Below, in pieces: positions 28,046-37,584 of a DNA stretch of 64,000 bases; within the stretch, counting starts at the first letter, position 1, and every line of letters starts with the position of its first letter. Origin of the DNA: Streptococcus sanguinis (lineage in GTDB: Bacteria; Bacillota; Bacilli; Lactobacillales; Streptococcaceae). The stretch spans positions 1,860,001 to 1,924,000 of the forward strand of contig CP040556.1 of assembly GCA_013378335.1 (NCBI GenBank), in the 5' to 3' direction. The position numbers and the translations under genes are program-made. A model generated the notes under the pieces. That model did not search any database and was not told the origin of the DNA. It saw only the letters and a program-made list of their open reading frames with translations.

Positions 28046-28660
28046 CTAAAAAATAGATTCTTCTAATCCTAAGCTTCTTTCTAGGATTGCCTGGAAGCTG
28101 GTGAGATAATCCTGCAAAGTCTCTGGTTTTTCCTGACTCATCTTGATATCATTGGACACAAAGACGTAGGCAGTCATGAGAAAAGAAGCCGTCTCATGCG
28201 GATATTTCAAATGAAAATCTCCGGATTTCTGACCTTCCTCCAAGATATGAGTAAAGAAAACAATCATCCGCTCACAGAGTCTATGATAAAAGCGATCCAA
28301 AACATAGCGATTTGTTTCTAAATTGACTGTTTCCTGCAAGACTTGATTTTCCCGTGTTCTGCTTTCCTCTGGGATAAGAGTCGCCTCAATAAAGGCTCTG
28401 ATTTTTTCCTTGGCTCCGACATTTGGCTGATAGCTGATTTTTTCGAGCTTTCTCAGCAAGGGCTCAGAGTTCTTTTCAATCAAACAATAGAGAATATCTT
28501 CCTTATCCTTAAAATGATAATAGAGCAGACCTCGAGAAATTCCAAGCTTATCAATAATGTCTTGAGTTCTTGTCTTTAGATAGCCTTTTTGGGCAAAGAG
28601 CTGCAAGGCTGCAGACATAATCTCCGCCCGCCGTACCTCTACTTCCTTGACATCACGCAT
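28046..28660 (-). CDS. TetR-family repressor of the ABC transporter
   Basis: The 204-aa regulator has an N-terminal TetR helix-turn-helix (ALQLFAQKGY, then TQDIIDKLGISRGLLYYHF, about residues 18-55) and a variable helical ligand domain. Three near-identical ACTGACA-N3-TGTCAGT palindromes lie around it, one over its own -35 and two before the ABC genes, so it should repress itself and the transporter. The frame is intact even though the ATPase it controls is broken. Confidence 0.88.
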   Translation of the reverse strand: MRDVKEVEVRRAEIMSAALQLFAQKGYLKTRTQDIIDKLGISRGLLYYHFKDKEDILYCLIEKNSEPLLRKLEKISYQPNVGAKEKIRAFIEATLIPEESRTRENQVLQETVNLETNRYVLDRFYHRLCERMIVFFTHILEEGQKSGDFHLKYPHETASFLMTAYVFVSNDIKMSQEKPETLQDYLTSFQAILERSLGLEESIF

Positions 28661-28681
28661 GATTTCTGCCTCCTAGTGGTC

Positions 28682-28709
28682 AGTATAGCACTCCACTGAC
28701 ATTTTGTCA
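28682..28709 (-). promoter_or_regulatory. tetR promoter overlapping operator 3
   Basis: On the minus strand TTGACA, a 17-bp spacer and TATACT. The palindrome ACTGACATTTTGTCAAT (28695-28711) covers the -35 and part of the spacer. Confidence 0.75.
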
Positions 28710-28716
28710 ATGATAA

Positions 28717-28749
28717 AATAAAAAAAACAGCAAGCTAGAGCCTGCTGTC
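28717..28749 (-). terminator. rpsF-ssb-rpsR terminator
   Basis: ACAGCAGGC pairs with GCTTGCTGT, followed by eight T on the minus strand, just after rpsR. Confidence 0.85.
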
Positions 28750-28756
28750 AATTTAA

Positions 28757-28996
28757 TTAGTCTTCATTTACGAAAGGCATCAAAGCCATTACGCGAGCGC
28801 GTTTGATAGCTGTTGTTACTTTACGTTGGTTTTTAGCTGAAGTTCCTGTTACGCGACGAGGAAGGATTTTCCCACGTTCTGAAACGAAACGGCTAAGAAG
28901 CTCAGTATCTTTGTAATCAACATATTCAATTTTGTTCGCTGCGATGTAATCAACTTTTTTACGGCGTTTGAATCCGCCACGACGTTGTTGAGCCAT
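28757..28996 (-). CDS. rpsR: 30S ribosomal protein S18
   Basis: The 79-aa basic protein of the small subunit platform binds S6 and 16S rRNA. The conserved core [18 protein letters not shown] and the [18 protein letters not shown] block are present, and the length is typical. Third gene of rpsF-ssb-rpsR, starting after GGAG. Confidence 0.97.
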   Translation of the reverse strand: MAQQRRGGFKRRKKVDYIAANKIEYVDYKDTELLSRFVSERGKILPRRVTGTSAKNQRKVTTAIKRARVMALMPFVNED

Positions 28997-29032
28997 GTGT
29001 TTTCTCCTTTATATTATAGTTAGATTCGATCC

Positions 29033-29527
29033 TTAGAAAGGTAGATCGTCGTCTGAGATATCCATTGGGTTAGAATTGCCAAATGGGCTCTCATCACGAG
29101 AAAAGTTCGGTACTTGGTTAGACGAGTCTGCACTGCCATAACTTGGAGCAGAGCTGCCGCCGAAGCTGTTCCCACCGTATCCGCCAGATGACTGACCTTC
29201 ACGATTAGAGCGGCTTTCCAAAAGTTGGAAATTGTCCGCAACAACTTCTGTGACATAGACACGCTGGCCTTGCTGATTCTCGTAGTTACGCGTTTGAATA
29301 CGGCCTGTAATTCCGATCAGGGCTCCTTTTTTAGCCCAGTTTGCAAGATTTTCTGCCTGCTGACGCCAGATAACAACATTGATAAAGTCTGCTTCTCGCT
29401 CGCCACTTTGATTTTTAAAGTTACGATTGACAGCCAGAGTAAATGTTGCGACCGCTTGGTTCTGCGGAGTATAGCGAAGCTCGGCATCACGGGTCATGCG
29501 ACCCACCAGTACAACGTTATTAATCAT
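29033..29527 (-). CDS. ssb: single-stranded DNA-binding protein
   Basis: The 164-aa protein has an OB fold (residues 1-105, starting [20 protein letters not shown]), a Gly/Ser-rich flexible linker, and the acidic tip DISDDDLPF that recruits replication and repair partners. It lies between rpsF and rpsR, the usual arrangement, and 11 bp after rpsF. Essential replication SSB rather than the competence paralogue, judged by context. Confidence 0.96.
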   Translation of the reverse strand: MINNVVLVGRMTRDAELRYTPQNQAVATFTLAVNRNFKNQSGEREADFINVVIWRQQAENLANWAKKGALIGITGRIQTRNYENQQGQRVYVTEVVADNFQLLESRSNREGQSSGGYGGNSFGGSSAPSYGSADSSNQVPNFSRDESPFGNSNPMDISDDDLPF

Positions 29528-29538
29528 AGTCTACCTTC

Positions 29539-29829
29539 TTAAGCGTCAAGTTTGACGATCATGTGACGAAGAATGTCAGCGTTGATTTTTGAAAGACGGT
29601 CAAACTCTTTAAGAGCTACATCGTCGTTTGCTTCAACGTTAACGATGTGGTAAAGTCCTTCACGGAAATCTTGGATTTCGTATGCAAGACGACGTTTTTC
29701 CCAGTCTTTTGATTCAACAACAGTTGCACCATTGTCAGTCAAGATAGAGTCAAAGCGTGCTACCAAAGCGTTTTTAGCTTCTTCTTCAATGTTTGGACGA
29801 ATAATATAAAGAATTTCGTATTTAGCCAT
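29539..29829 (-). CDS. rpsF: 30S ribosomal protein S6
   Basis: The 96-aa protein pairs with S18 on the platform of the small subunit. It starts [19 protein letters not shown] at ATG 29829 behind AGGAGG; the open frame to 29931 is leader sequence. The beta-alpha-beta pattern and [19 protein letters not shown] core are typical. First gene of the operon; the leader holds a hairpin consistent with S6:S18 autoregulation. Confidence 0.96.
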   Translation of the reverse strand: MAKYEILYIIRPNIEEEAKNALVARFDSILTDNGATVVESKDWEKRRLAYEIQDFREGLYHIVNVEANDDVALKEFDRLSKINADILRHMIVKLDA

Positions 29830-29849
29830 TGATTTTTCCTCCTTTTGGT

Positions 29850-29885
29850 CTAATGACCCCGAGACTTTGCAAGGGGTAAGTGAGG
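29850..29885 (-). promoter_or_regulatory. candidate S6:S18 autoregulatory leader hairpin
   Basis: In the rpsF 5' leader ACCCC (29877-29873) pairs with GGGGT (29860-29856) around a 12-base apical part containing CTTGCAAAGTC. Position and stem resemble the conserved rpsF leader bound by the S6:S18 complex in other bacteria; the fit to the consensus was not tested. Confidence 0.45.
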
Positions 29886-29901
29886 TTTGCTCACAAATAA
29901 C

Positions 29902-29930
29902 TATTATAGCAGACTTCCAGCAGAATGGCA
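29902..29930 (-). promoter_or_regulatory. rpsF operon promoter
   Basis: On the minus strand TTGCCA, a 17-bp spacer (TTCTGCTGGAAGTCTGC) and TATAAT. Confidence 0.8.
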
Positions 29931-29949
29931 AGGGAAAGTTTTGATATAA

Positions 29950-29983
29950 AGAAAACTCTCCCTGTCACCAGAGAGAGTCCGAA
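29950..29983 (-). terminator. hutI terminator
   Basis: The minus strand has GACTCTCTC pairing with GGGAGAGTT, then TTCTTT, between hutI and the rpsF promoter. Confidence 0.65.
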
Positions 29984-30007
29984 AAATACGATTCGTTTTG
30001 AGAGAGG

Positions 30008-31273
30008 CTAGACGATTCTACCTTGATCGACGACCAGTTTTCCAGCCTTGTAAACCTGATGGGTCAGGTTGGTCGCAAAGAAATAAAGTGGATAGTCGAT
30101 ATTCTTAGCGTCTAGGATGGTTATGTCAGCCTGCTTGCCCGTGTTAAAGCTGCCAATCTTATCTTGGCGGTTAACTGAGTAGGCCGCATTGATGGTTACA
30201 GCGTTAAGAACTTCTACTGGCGTCAGTCGCATCATAAAGCAGCCCAGCTGCATGACGAACTGTAGATTAGCTGTTGGACAAGAGCCTGGATTGCTGTCGG
30301 TAGTCAAAGTGATGGCCATACCAGCTTCCAGCATCTTGCGCGCTGGTGCATAGGTATCTTCCATCAGACTGAAGGTAGTTGCCGGCAGGAGATTTCCAAT
30401 AACCTTGGCTTCTGCCATCTTGCGAATACCTTCATCAGTCGCCACCATCAAGTGCTCTGCACTAGTTGCCCCTAGCTCAGCTGCGACATCTACTCCACCG
30501 ATAGACTCGATTTCATCAGCATGGATTCGAAGCTTGAAGCCCATTTCCTTAGCCTTAGAAAGCAAGTAGCGTGACTCGTCAGCTGTAAAGACGCCTTTTT
30601 CACAGAAAATATCACAGAACTCAGCTAGATTTTCTGCCTTTACTCGAGGCAGCATTTCCTCAACGATAAGCTCCAGATATTCCTGAGAGCGTCCTTTGTA
30701 TTCTGGTGGAACGGCGTGGGCAGCCATAAAGGTAGAAACGAGGTCAATCTCGTGGTCACGGTCCAGAGCTCCAACGACATCCAGCTGACGCTTCTCCGTT
30801 TCCCAGTCCAGACCATAGCCACTCTTGGCCTCAACAGTCGTCACCCCATGCAGGAGCATGTAGTCCAGCAGTCTCTTAGACTTATCATAGAGAGTGTCAA
30901 AAGAAGCTTCTCGCGTCGCCCGGACCGTACTGAGAATACCGCCGCCTTGGGCAAGAATTTCCAGATAAGGGACACCGGCTAATTTCTTGGCAAATTCATG
31001 CTCCCGGCTGCCACCGTAGACCAAGTGAGTATGGCAGTCGATCAAACCAGGCGTAGCAATCTTGCCCTCATAAGACTGAATCTTAGTATCTGTTCCAATC
31101 AGACTGGCGTCCGGATCTCCACTGCCAACTGCTAGGATTTTGCCGTCTTTGACTGCAATGTAGCCGTCCTCCAAGACCTGAGCTTCCTTCATCTCCTCGC
31201 CAAAAAGGGGATGGCCGAGGTCCTTGGGACAGAAGACTTGATTAAAGTGAGTTAATAGTAAATCAGCAGTCAT
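30008..31273 (-). CDS. hutI: imidazolonepropionase HutI
   Basis: The 421-aa metal-dependent amidohydrolase opens imidazolone-5-propionate to N-formimino-glutamate, the third step of histidine breakdown. Metal-binding motifs of the family are visible: HxH in [10 protein letters not shown], His in [15 protein letters not shown], and Asp in TLTTDSNPG. It is transcribed away from hutU; a 200-bp intergenic region holds a promoter for each direction. The start ATG follows GGAGG. Confidence 0.96.
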   Translation of the reverse strand: MTADLLLTHFNQVFCPKDLGHPLFGEEMKEAQVLEDGYIAVKDGKILAVGSGDPDASLIGTDTKIQSYEGKIATPGLIDCHTHLVYGGSREHEFAKKLAGVPYLEILAQGGGILSTVRATREASFDTLYDKSKRLLDYMLLHGVTTVEAKSGYGLDWETEKRQLDVVGALDRDHEIDLVSTFMAAHAVPPEYKGRSQEYLELIVEEMLPRVKAENLAEFCDIFCEKGVFTADESRYLLSKAKEMGFKLRIHADEIESIGGVDVAAELGATSAEHLMVATDEGIRKMAEAKVIGNLLPATTFSLMEDTYAPARKMLEAGMAITLTTDSNPGSCPTANLQFVMQLGCFMMRLTPVEVLNAVTINAAYSVNRQDKIGSFNTGKQADITILDAKNIDYPLYFFATNLTHQVYKAGKLVVDQGRIV

Positions 31274-31317
31274 GCTTGTTCCTCCATTTCATTTTCCGAC
31301 ATATTTGCTTTTCATCA

Positions 31318-31346
31318 TAATACACTATCGTCAAATTATAGTCAAA
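31318..31346 (-). promoter_or_regulatory. hutI promoter
   Basis: On the minus strand TTGACT (31346-31341), a 17-bp spacer and TATTAT (31323-31318). Confidence 0.7.
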
Positions 31347-31396
31347 AGCTTGTAAAAGATAGGAGCCCCACTTTTTTTACTGTTTTTGTCATTTTC

Positions 31397-31426
31397 TTGA
31401 CTCTTTATGGACGGGAGTCTTATAGA
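31397..31426 (+). promoter_or_regulatory. hutU operon promoter with dyad
   Basis: TTGACT at 31397, an 18-bp spacer and TATAGA at 31421. GACTC (31399-31403) and GAGTC (31415-31419) form a dyad inside the promoter, a possible regulator site. Confidence 0.65.
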
Positions 31427-31472
31427 ATGTAGGAGAAAGATATTTTACACTTGACTAAAAGGAGGATTTTTC

Positions 31473-33503
31473 ATGTCATACTTTAGCGAAAATGAAATTG
31501 CAGCAGCAATGACCGTCAAATTAGACGATGTACTGCCTGAAAAAACAGTTTTCCAAGAAGGCATCCGTCGAGCACCTGACCGGGGCTTCCGTTTGACGCA
31601 AGCTCAAACCGAAATTGCTCTTAAAAATGCCCTTCGCTATATTCCAAAGAGATTCCATGAGGAAGTGATTCCAGAATTTCTGGAAGAACTGAAAACTCGC
31701 GGACGGATTTATGGCTACCGCTGGCGGCCAAAAGAACGCATCTACGGCAAACCAATTGATGAGTATAAAGGGAACTGTACCGCAGCCAAGGCTATGCAGG
31801 TCATGATTGACAACAACCTGAGCTTTGAAATCGCTCTTTATCCTTATGAATTGGTTACTTATGGTGAAACAGGATCAGTCTGCGCTAACTGGATGCAGTA
31901 CAACCTCATCATGAAATACTTGGAAATCATGACCGACCATCAAACCTTGGTCGTAGAATCTGGCCATCCTCTTGGACTCTTCAAGTCCAAACCAGAAGCT
32001 CCTCGTGTTATCATCACCAACGGCCTCTTGGTCGGTGAGTACGACAACATGAAGGACTGGGAAATTGCAGAAGAAATGGGCGTGACCAACTATGGTCAAA
32101 TGACAGCCGGCGGCTGGATGTACATCGGCCCTCAAGGTATCGTCCATGGTACTTTCAACACTCTCCTCAATGCTGGACGTTTGAAACTAGGTGTAGCTGA
32201 TGATGGCGACCTGACAAGCAAACTCTTCATCTCTTCTGGTCTGGGCGGCATGAGTGGAGCTCAAGGGAAAGCAGCCGAAATTGCTAAAGCTGTAGCAATC
32301 GTGGCAGAAGTAGACCAATCTCGTATTGAAACTCGTCACTCTCAAGGCTGGATTAGCCAATTGGCTGAAAGTCCAAAAGAAGCAATCGAGCTAGCACAGA
32401 AAGCTCTGGAAGCTGGCGAATCCACTTCTATCGCCTATCATGGTAACATCGTAGACCTCTTGGAATATGTCAACGAGAACAATATCCATGTAGATTTGCT
32501 GTCTGACCAAACTTCTTGCCACAATGTCTATGACGGTGGCTACTGTCCAGCTGGAATCAGCTTTGAAGAACGGACTCGCCTCTTGGCTGAAGATAAGGAA
32601 AGTTTTGCTAAGCTGGTTGACCAAACCTTGGAACGTCACTTTAAGGCAATCAAGACCTTGACTAATAACGGCACCTACTTCTTTGACTATGGTAATGCCT
32701 TTATGAAGGCAGTCTATGACTCTGGCATCAAGGAAATTTCTAAGAATGGCTTTGACGACAAAGACGGCTTCATCTGGCCATCTTATGTAGAAGATATCAT
32801 GGGCCCAATGCTCTTTGACTATGGTTATGGTCCTTTCCGTTGGGTATGTCTGAGCGGTAAGCACGAAGACCTAGTCGCTACTGACCATGCAGCTATGGAA
32901 GTGATTGACCCTAACCGCCGCTACCAAGACCGCGACAACTATAACTGGATTCGCGATGCTGAAAAGAACCAGTTGGTTGTTGGAACGCAGGCTCGGATTC
33001 TCTACCAAGACTGTATGGGACGTGTCAACATCGCCCTCAAGTTCAATGAATTAGTCCGCGAAGGCAAGATTGGTCCTGTCATGATTGGCCGTGATCACCA
33101 CGACGTATCTGGTACCGACTCACCATTCCGTGAAACTTCTAATATCAAGGACGGATCTAATGTCACTTGTGACATGGCCGTACAATGTTACGCTGGTAAC
33201 GCAGCCCGCGGTATGAGTTTGGTAGCTCTCCACAACGGTGGCGGAACTGGTATCGGTAAATCTATCAACGGTGGATTTGGCTTGGTACTGGACGGCAGCG
33301 AACGTATCGATGAAATCATCAAATCTGCTATCGCTTGGGATACGATCGGCGGAGTTGCACGTCGTAACTGGGCTCGCAATGAGCATGCCATCGAGACAGC
33401 TATCGAGTACAACCGTCTCCACCAAGGAACAGACCACATCACCATTCCGTACTTAACTGACGAAGATTTGGTCAAAGAATCTGTTAAAAAGTTGTTCGAA
33501 TAG
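31473..33503 (+). CDS. hutU: urocanate hydratase HutU
   Basis: The 676-aa NAD-dependent enzyme converts urocanate to imidazolone-5-propionate. It is of the long streptococcal form (Bacillus HutU is about 550 aa). Recognisable blocks are ESGHPLGLFKS, the GGWMYIGPQGIVHGT stretch, a nucleotide-binding SSGLGGMSGAQGKAA and LHNGGGTGIGKSINGG near residue 590. Start ATG follows AGGAGG. First gene of a run of seven same-strand genes; a large hairpin in the 119-bp gap to ftcD may balance expression. Confidence 0.95.
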   Translation: MSYFSENEIAAAMTVKLDDVLPEKTVFQEGIRRAPDRGFRLTQAQTEIALKNALRYIPKRFHEEVIPEFLEELKTRGRIYGYRWRPKERIYGKPIDEYKGNCTAAKAMQVMIDNNLSFEIALYPYELVTYGETGSVCANWMQYNLIMKYLEIMTDHQTLVVESGHPLGLFKSKPEAPRVIITNGLLVGEYDNMKDWEIAEEMGVTNYGQMTAGGWMYIGPQGIVHGTFNTLLNAGRLKLGVADDGDLTSKLFISSGLGGMSGAQGKAAEIAKAVAIVAEVDQSRIETRHSQGWISQLAESPKEAIELAQKALEAGESTSIAYHGNIVDLLEYVNENNIHVDLLSDQTSCHNVYDGGYCPAGISFEERTRLLAEDKESFAKLVDQTLERHFKAIKTLTNNGTYFFDYGNAFMKAVYDSGIKEISKNGFDDKDGFIWPSYVEDIMGPMLFDYGYGPFRWVCLSGKHEDLVATDHAAMEVIDPNRRYQDRDNYNWIRDAEKNQLVVGTQARILYQDCMGRVNIALKFNELVREGKIGPVMIGRDHHDVSGTDSPFRETSNIKDGSNVTCDMAVQCYAGNAARGMSLVALHNGGGTGIGKSINGGFGLVLDGSERIDEIIKSAIAWDTIGGVARRNWARNEHAIETAIEYNRLHQGTDHITIPYLTDEDLVKESVKKLFE

Positions 33504-33519
33504 AAAAAACTTGTCCCCC

Positions 33520-33564
33520 AACTTCCGACCTGAGCTGGGTATCAATCTGGCTCAGGAGGAGGTT
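33520..33564 (+). other. intercistronic hairpin, hutU-ftcD
   Basis: AACTTCC and CCTGAGC pair with GCTCAGG and GGAGGTT around a 14-base loop. No T-run follows, so it is more likely an mRNA-processing or stability stem than a terminator. Confidence 0.55.
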
Positions 33565-33622
33565 CTGCTTCATTAATTTCATATTATAAATTAAAATTAT
33601 TGATATCACGAGGTAATATCTT

Positions 33623-34522
33623 ATGGCAAAAATTGTTGAATGTATTCCTAACTTTTCTGAAGGCCGCAACCAAGCGGTCATTAACGGTCTAGTGGAAACA
33701 GCTAAGAGCGTGCCAGGTGTAACACTTCTGGACCACTCTTCTGATGCCAGCCACAACCGCAGCGTCTTTACCTTGGTCGGTGATGATCAAAATATTCAGG
33801 AAGTTGCCTTCCGTTTGGTTAAATACGCTTCTGAAAACATTGACTTGACCAAGCACCAAGGTGAACACCCTCGTATGGGCGCAACTGATGTCCTGCCTTT
33901 TGTACCGATTAAGGACATCACAAGTGAGGAATGCGTAGAAATTGCGAAGACAGTATCTGAGCGAATCAATCGTGAGCTCGGTATTCCTATCTTCCTCTAT
34001 GAAGATGCAGCGACTCGTCCAGAGCGTAAAAATTTGGCTAAGGTTCGTAAGGGACAATTTGAAGGCATGCCTGAAAAACTCTTGGAACCTGACTGGGCGC
34101 CTGACTATGGTGAAAGAAAGATTCACCCAACTGCAGGTGTTACTGCTGTTGGTGCTAGAATGCCGCTCATCGCCTACAACATTAACTTGGATACAGACAA
34201 TCTGGAAATTGCCAACAATATTGCCAAAATTATCCGTGGATCAAGCGGTGGCTACAAGTACTGTAAAGCTATCGGCGTTATGCTGGAAGACCGCAACATT
34301 GCCCAGGTTTCCATCAACATGGTCAATCTGGAAAAATTCCCGCTCTATCGTGTCTTTGAAACAGTTCGCTTTGAAGCCAAACGCTACGGAGTTGGAATCC
34401 TCGGCTCAGAAGTCATCGGTTTGGCGCCAGCTAAGGCTTTGATTGATGCAGCAGAATACTATCTGCAAATCGAAGACTTTGACTACGGCAAGCAAGTTCT
34501 GGAAAACCATTTGCTGGGCTAG
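33623..34522 (+). CDS. ftcD: glutamate formimidoyltransferase
   Basis: The 299-aa enzyme transfers the formimino group of formiminoglutamate to tetrahydrofolate, releasing glutamate. It corresponds to the N-terminal half of mammalian FTCD; the cyclodeaminase half is encoded separately by the next gene. Start MAKIVECIPNFSEGRN is diagnostic, as are LDHSSDASHNRSVFT and HQGEHPRMGATDVLPFVP. GAGGT precedes the ATG. 14 bp separate it from the cyclodeaminase gene, so the two are coupled. Confidence 0.95.
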   Translation: MAKIVECIPNFSEGRNQAVINGLVETAKSVPGVTLLDHSSDASHNRSVFTLVGDDQNIQEVAFRLVKYASENIDLTKHQGEHPRMGATDVLPFVPIKDITSEECVEIAKTVSERINRELGIPIFLYEDAATRPERKNLAKVRKGQFEGMPEKLLEPDWAPDYGERKIHPTAGVTAVGARMPLIAYNINLDTDNLEIANNIAKIIRGSSGGYKYCKAIGVMLEDRNIAQVSINMVNLEKFPLYRVFETVRFEAKRYGVGILGSEVIGLAPAKALIDAAEYYLQIEDFDYGKQVLENHLLG

Positions 34523-34536
34523 GAGGACAGAAATCC

Positions 34537-35163
34537 ATGAAATTAGTAGATTTAAGCTTGACAGAATTTGCCCAAGTCCTAGGCTCAGATGCTCCTGCAC
34601 CAGGAGGTGGGTCTGCCGCTGCTCTATCCGCAGCGAACGGTATTTCCCTGACCAAGATGGTTTGCGAATTAACCCTTGGCAAGAAAAAATACGCAGAATT
34701 TGAAGCAGAAATTGCTCAAGTGCACGCAGAAAGTGCCCGCCTCCAAGAAAGCCTGCTCGCAGCTATTGACAAGGACACTGAAGCATTTAATCTGGTCTCC
34801 GCCGTCTTTGATATGCCTAAGGAGACTGACGAAGACAAGGCTGCCCGTCGGGAAGCGATGCAACAAGCTCTCAAGGAAGCGACCAAGTCACCTTATGGCA
34901 TGATGGAAGACATCTTGGATGCCCTGCAAACAACTCAAAAGGCTGTCGGTAAATCCAATACCAATGCTGCCAGCGACCTGGGAGTAGCAGCTCTCAACCT
35001 TAAGGCTGGCCTGCAAGGGGCTTGGCTCAATGTCCTCATCAACTTGTCAGGCGTCAAGGATGAAGCATTCGTCGCAGACTACCGCAGCAAGGGTGAAGAC
35101 CTACTGCAAAAAGGCTGCGCTCTAGCCGATGAAATTTATCAAGAAATTTTGAAAGTTGTCTAA
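34537..35163 (+). CDS. fchA: formimidoyltetrahydrofolate cyclodeaminase
   Basis: The 208-aa all-helical enzyme converts 5-formimino-THF to 5,10-methenyl-THF and ammonia. The family signature APAPGGGSAAAL is present near residues 19-30, and NTNAASDLGVAAL near 145. AGGAGG precedes the ATG. It acts on the product of the preceding gene, feeding a one-carbon unit to folate metabolism, from which the following fhs can recover ATP. Confidence 0.94.
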   Translation: MKLVDLSLTEFAQVLGSDAPAPGGGSAAALSAANGISLTKMVCELTLGKKKYAEFEAEIAQVHAESARLQESLLAAIDKDTEAFNLVSAVFDMPKETDEDKAARREAMQQALKEATKSPYGMMEDILDALQTTQKAVGKSNTNAASDLGVAALNLKAGLQGAWLNVLINLSGVKDEAFVADYRSKGEDLLQKGCALADEIYQEILKVV

Positions 35164-35229
35164 TAGATAAACGGAAGAGAAGTCTATTTTTTCCCATGAA
35201 TGGACTTCCTTTTCTCAAGAGGTAACAAT

Positions 35230-36903
35230 ATGGTTTTATCAGATATTGAAATTGCGAATTCGGTTCAAATGAAGCCCATCAAAGAGGTAGCAGAAAAGCT
35301 AGGAATTGCTGAAGATGCCCTGTCTCTTTATGGAAATCACAAGGCAAAAATCAGTGCCGGCCAACTGGAAGCCTTAAAAGACAAGCCAGACGGCAAACTG
35401 ATTCTCGTGACAGCTATTTCCCCGACACCAGCTGGAGAAGGTAAGACAACGACTTCTGTCGGATTGGTCGATGCTCTAGCTGCTATCGGTAAGAAAGCCG
35501 TTATCGCTCTGCGGGAGCCTTCACTCGGACCTGTCTTTGGTATCAAGGGCGGAGCTGCTGGCGGTGGTCACGCTCAAGTTGTGCCTATGGAGGACATCAA
35601 CCTCCACTTCACTGGTGACTTTCATGCCATCGGTGTTGCCAACAACTTGCTGGCAGCCCTCATCGATAACCACATCCACCATGGCAATGCCTTAGGCATC
35701 GACTCTCGCCGCATCACTTGGAAGCGGGCAGTGGATATGAATGACCGGCAACTGCGCCACATCGTAAATGGCTTGCAAGGTAAGGTCAACGGTGTTCCAC
35801 GTGAAGATGGTTTTGACATCACAGTTGCTTCTGAGGTTATGGCTATTCTCTGTCTGTCAGAAAATATTACTGACCTCAAGAACCGTTTGGAAAAGATTAT
35901 CATTGGCTACAGCTTTGACGGTAAGCCAGTAACTGCCAAGGATCTAAAAGCTGGTGGCGCTATGGCGGCTGTCCTCAAAGACGCCATCCATCCAAACTTG
36001 GTTCAAACTCTGGAACACACACCAGCCTTGATTCACGGCGGACCTTTCGCCAACATTGCTCATGGCTGTAACAGTGTCCTAGCTACCAAGCTAGCTCTCA
36101 AGTATGCCGACTATACAGTCACAGAAGCTGGTTTTGGTGCTGACCTCGGTGCTGAAAAATTCATTGATATCAAGTGTCGTACATCTGGTCTTCGTCCATC
36201 GGCTGTAGTTCTGGTTGCTACTATCCGCGCTCTCAAGATGCACGGTGGTGTGGCTAAGAGTGATTTGGCTGAAGAAAATGTCCAAGCTGTTGTAGACGGA
36301 CTGCCAAACTTAGAAAAACATCTGGAAAATATTCAAGATGTTTATGGCCTGCCAGCAGTCGTTGCTATCAATAAATTCCCGCTGGACACCGAAGCAGAAC
36401 TGCAAGCAGTTTATGACGCCTGCCAAAAACGCGGAGTTGACGTAGTGATTTCTGACGTCTGGGCTAATGGCGGAGCTGGCGGTAAAGAATTGGCTGAAAA
36501 AGTCGTTGAATTGGCCGAAGGAGACAATCACTTCCAATTTGTATATAATGAAGAGGACTCCATTGAGACCAAGCTCAACAAAATTGTTACTAAGGTCTAT
36601 GGAGGCAAGGGCGTTCGCCTGACTCCTGCTGCTAAACGTGAGCTCAAACAACTGGAAGAACTGGGCTTCTCCAACTATCCTATCTGTATGGCTAAGACCC
36701 AGTACTCTTTCTCAGATGATGCTAAAAAGCTGGGCGCACCTAAAGACTTTGTTGTGACTATCAGCCAGCTCAAAGTTTCTGCTGGTGCAGGCTTCATCGT
36801 TGCTCTGACTGGGGCGATCATGACCATGCCAGGGCTGCCTAAAGTGCCAGCCAGCGAAAAGATTGATGTTGACAAAGACGGCAATATCAGCGGTTTGTTC
36901 TAA
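35230..36903 (+). CDS. fhs: formate-tetrahydrofolate ligase
   Basis: The 557-aa enzyme interconverts formate, THF and ATP with 10-formyl-THF, ADP and phosphate. The P-loop [11 protein letters not shown] is near residue 67, and the conserved blocks [18 protein letters not shown] and [14 protein letters not shown] [10 protein letters not shown] are intact. The ATG at 35230 is used (AAGAGGTAA before it; length 557 compared with the usual 556-557). Placed in the hut run, it probably works in reverse, making ATP and formate from histidine-derived formyl groups. Confidence 0.95.
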   Translation: MVLSDIEIANSVQMKPIKEVAEKLGIAEDALSLYGNHKAKISAGQLEALKDKPDGKLILVTAISPTPAGEGKTTTSVGLVDALAAIGKKAVIALREPSLGPVFGIKGGAAGGGHAQVVPMEDINLHFTGDFHAIGVANNLLAALIDNHIHHGNALGIDSRRITWKRAVDMNDRQLRHIVNGLQGKVNGVPREDGFDITVASEVMAILCLSENITDLKNRLEKIIIGYSFDGKPVTAKDLKAGGAMAAVLKDAIHPNLVQTLEHTPALIHGGPFANIAHGCNSVLATKLALKYADYTVTEAGFGADLGAEKFIDIKCRTSGLRPSAVVLVATIRALKMHGGVAKSDLAEENVQAVVDGLPNLEKHLENIQDVYGLPAVVAINKFPLDTEAELQAVYDACQKRGVDVVISDVWANGGAGGKELAEKVVELAEGDNHFQFVYNEEDSIETKLNKIVTKVYGGKGVRLTPAAKRELKQLEELGFSNYPICMAKTQYSFSDDAKKLGAPKDFVVTISQLKVSAGAGFIVALTGAIMTMPGLPKVPASEKIDVDKDGNISGLF

Positions 36904-36915
36904 TAAATACCAAAA

Positions 36916-37509
36916 ATGATAACCCTTCTAAAAGTAAATGATTTTCAAGTTTCCGATTGGTCGGGGGGAAAGACAAAACAGCTTTATCTTTCCCCGCCAA
37001 CTGGCCACTATGGCAAGCGGGACTTTGACTATCGCCTCTCAACAGCGACTGTGGAGTTGGCTGAAAGTCAGTTTTCTGACCTCAGCGGCTTTCACCGCAT
37101 TCTCATGAGCCTGGACCACACACTTCATCTCCACAATGCTAGTCGGCAGGAGGAAACGGTTCTAGCTCCCTTTACTCCCTATGTCTTTGAAGGGAGTGAT
37201 TCTATAACAAGTCGGGGGACTTGTACCGACTTTAACTTAATCTACAGCGACCATTATCAGGGACAGATGATTGCCATCTTGAATGAGCAAGAGCTTAGCC
37301 GAGATGACGAAATTCAATTTATCTATGCCTTGAGTAATCTGACGGTGACGGGAACAGACCTGCCAGCACTTAATCTAGAGGCAGAGCAGCTTCTGATAGT
37401 GGAAAAAGAGACTCAGGAAACTGAGCTGCAAATAATGTTTTCGAGTAACCAGCCAAAGGGCGCTCCCCTTGCTATATGGGCTGGTTTGACCCACATCCCT
37501 ACTAAGTAA
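36916..37509 (+). CDS. hutD: HutD/Ves family protein
   Basis: The 197-aa cupin-like protein has the HutD (DUF886) signature DWSGGKTKQLYLSP at residues 13-26, then the FDYRLSTATVELAES and SGFHRILMSLD blocks. HutD in Pseudomonas is described as a governor that limits excessive hut activity, with no known catalytic reaction. No clear ribosome binding site is visible; it starts 12 bp after fhs and may depend on translational coupling. Confidence 0.88.
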   Translation: MITLLKVNDFQVSDWSGGKTKQLYLSPPTGHYGKRDFDYRLSTATVELAESQFSDLSGFHRILMSLDHTLHLHNASRQEETVLAPFTPYVFEGSDSITSRGTCTDFNLIYSDHYQGQMIAILNEQELSRDDEIQFIYALSNLTVTGTDLPALNLEAEQLLIVEKETQETELQIMFSSNQPKGAPLAIWAGLTHIPTK

Positions 37510-37546
37510 AGATACCATGATGCCTTGTCACCATTCTATCTTTACT
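37505..37546 (+). other. intercistronic hairpin, hutD-permease
   Basis: AGTAAAGATA pairs perfectly with TATCTTTACT across a 22-base loop. No T-run follows, so a termination role is unlikely. Confidence 0.5.
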
Positions 37547-37584
37547 TGGAAAGGATCCCATATCTCTAAAGGAGAAACATTATT

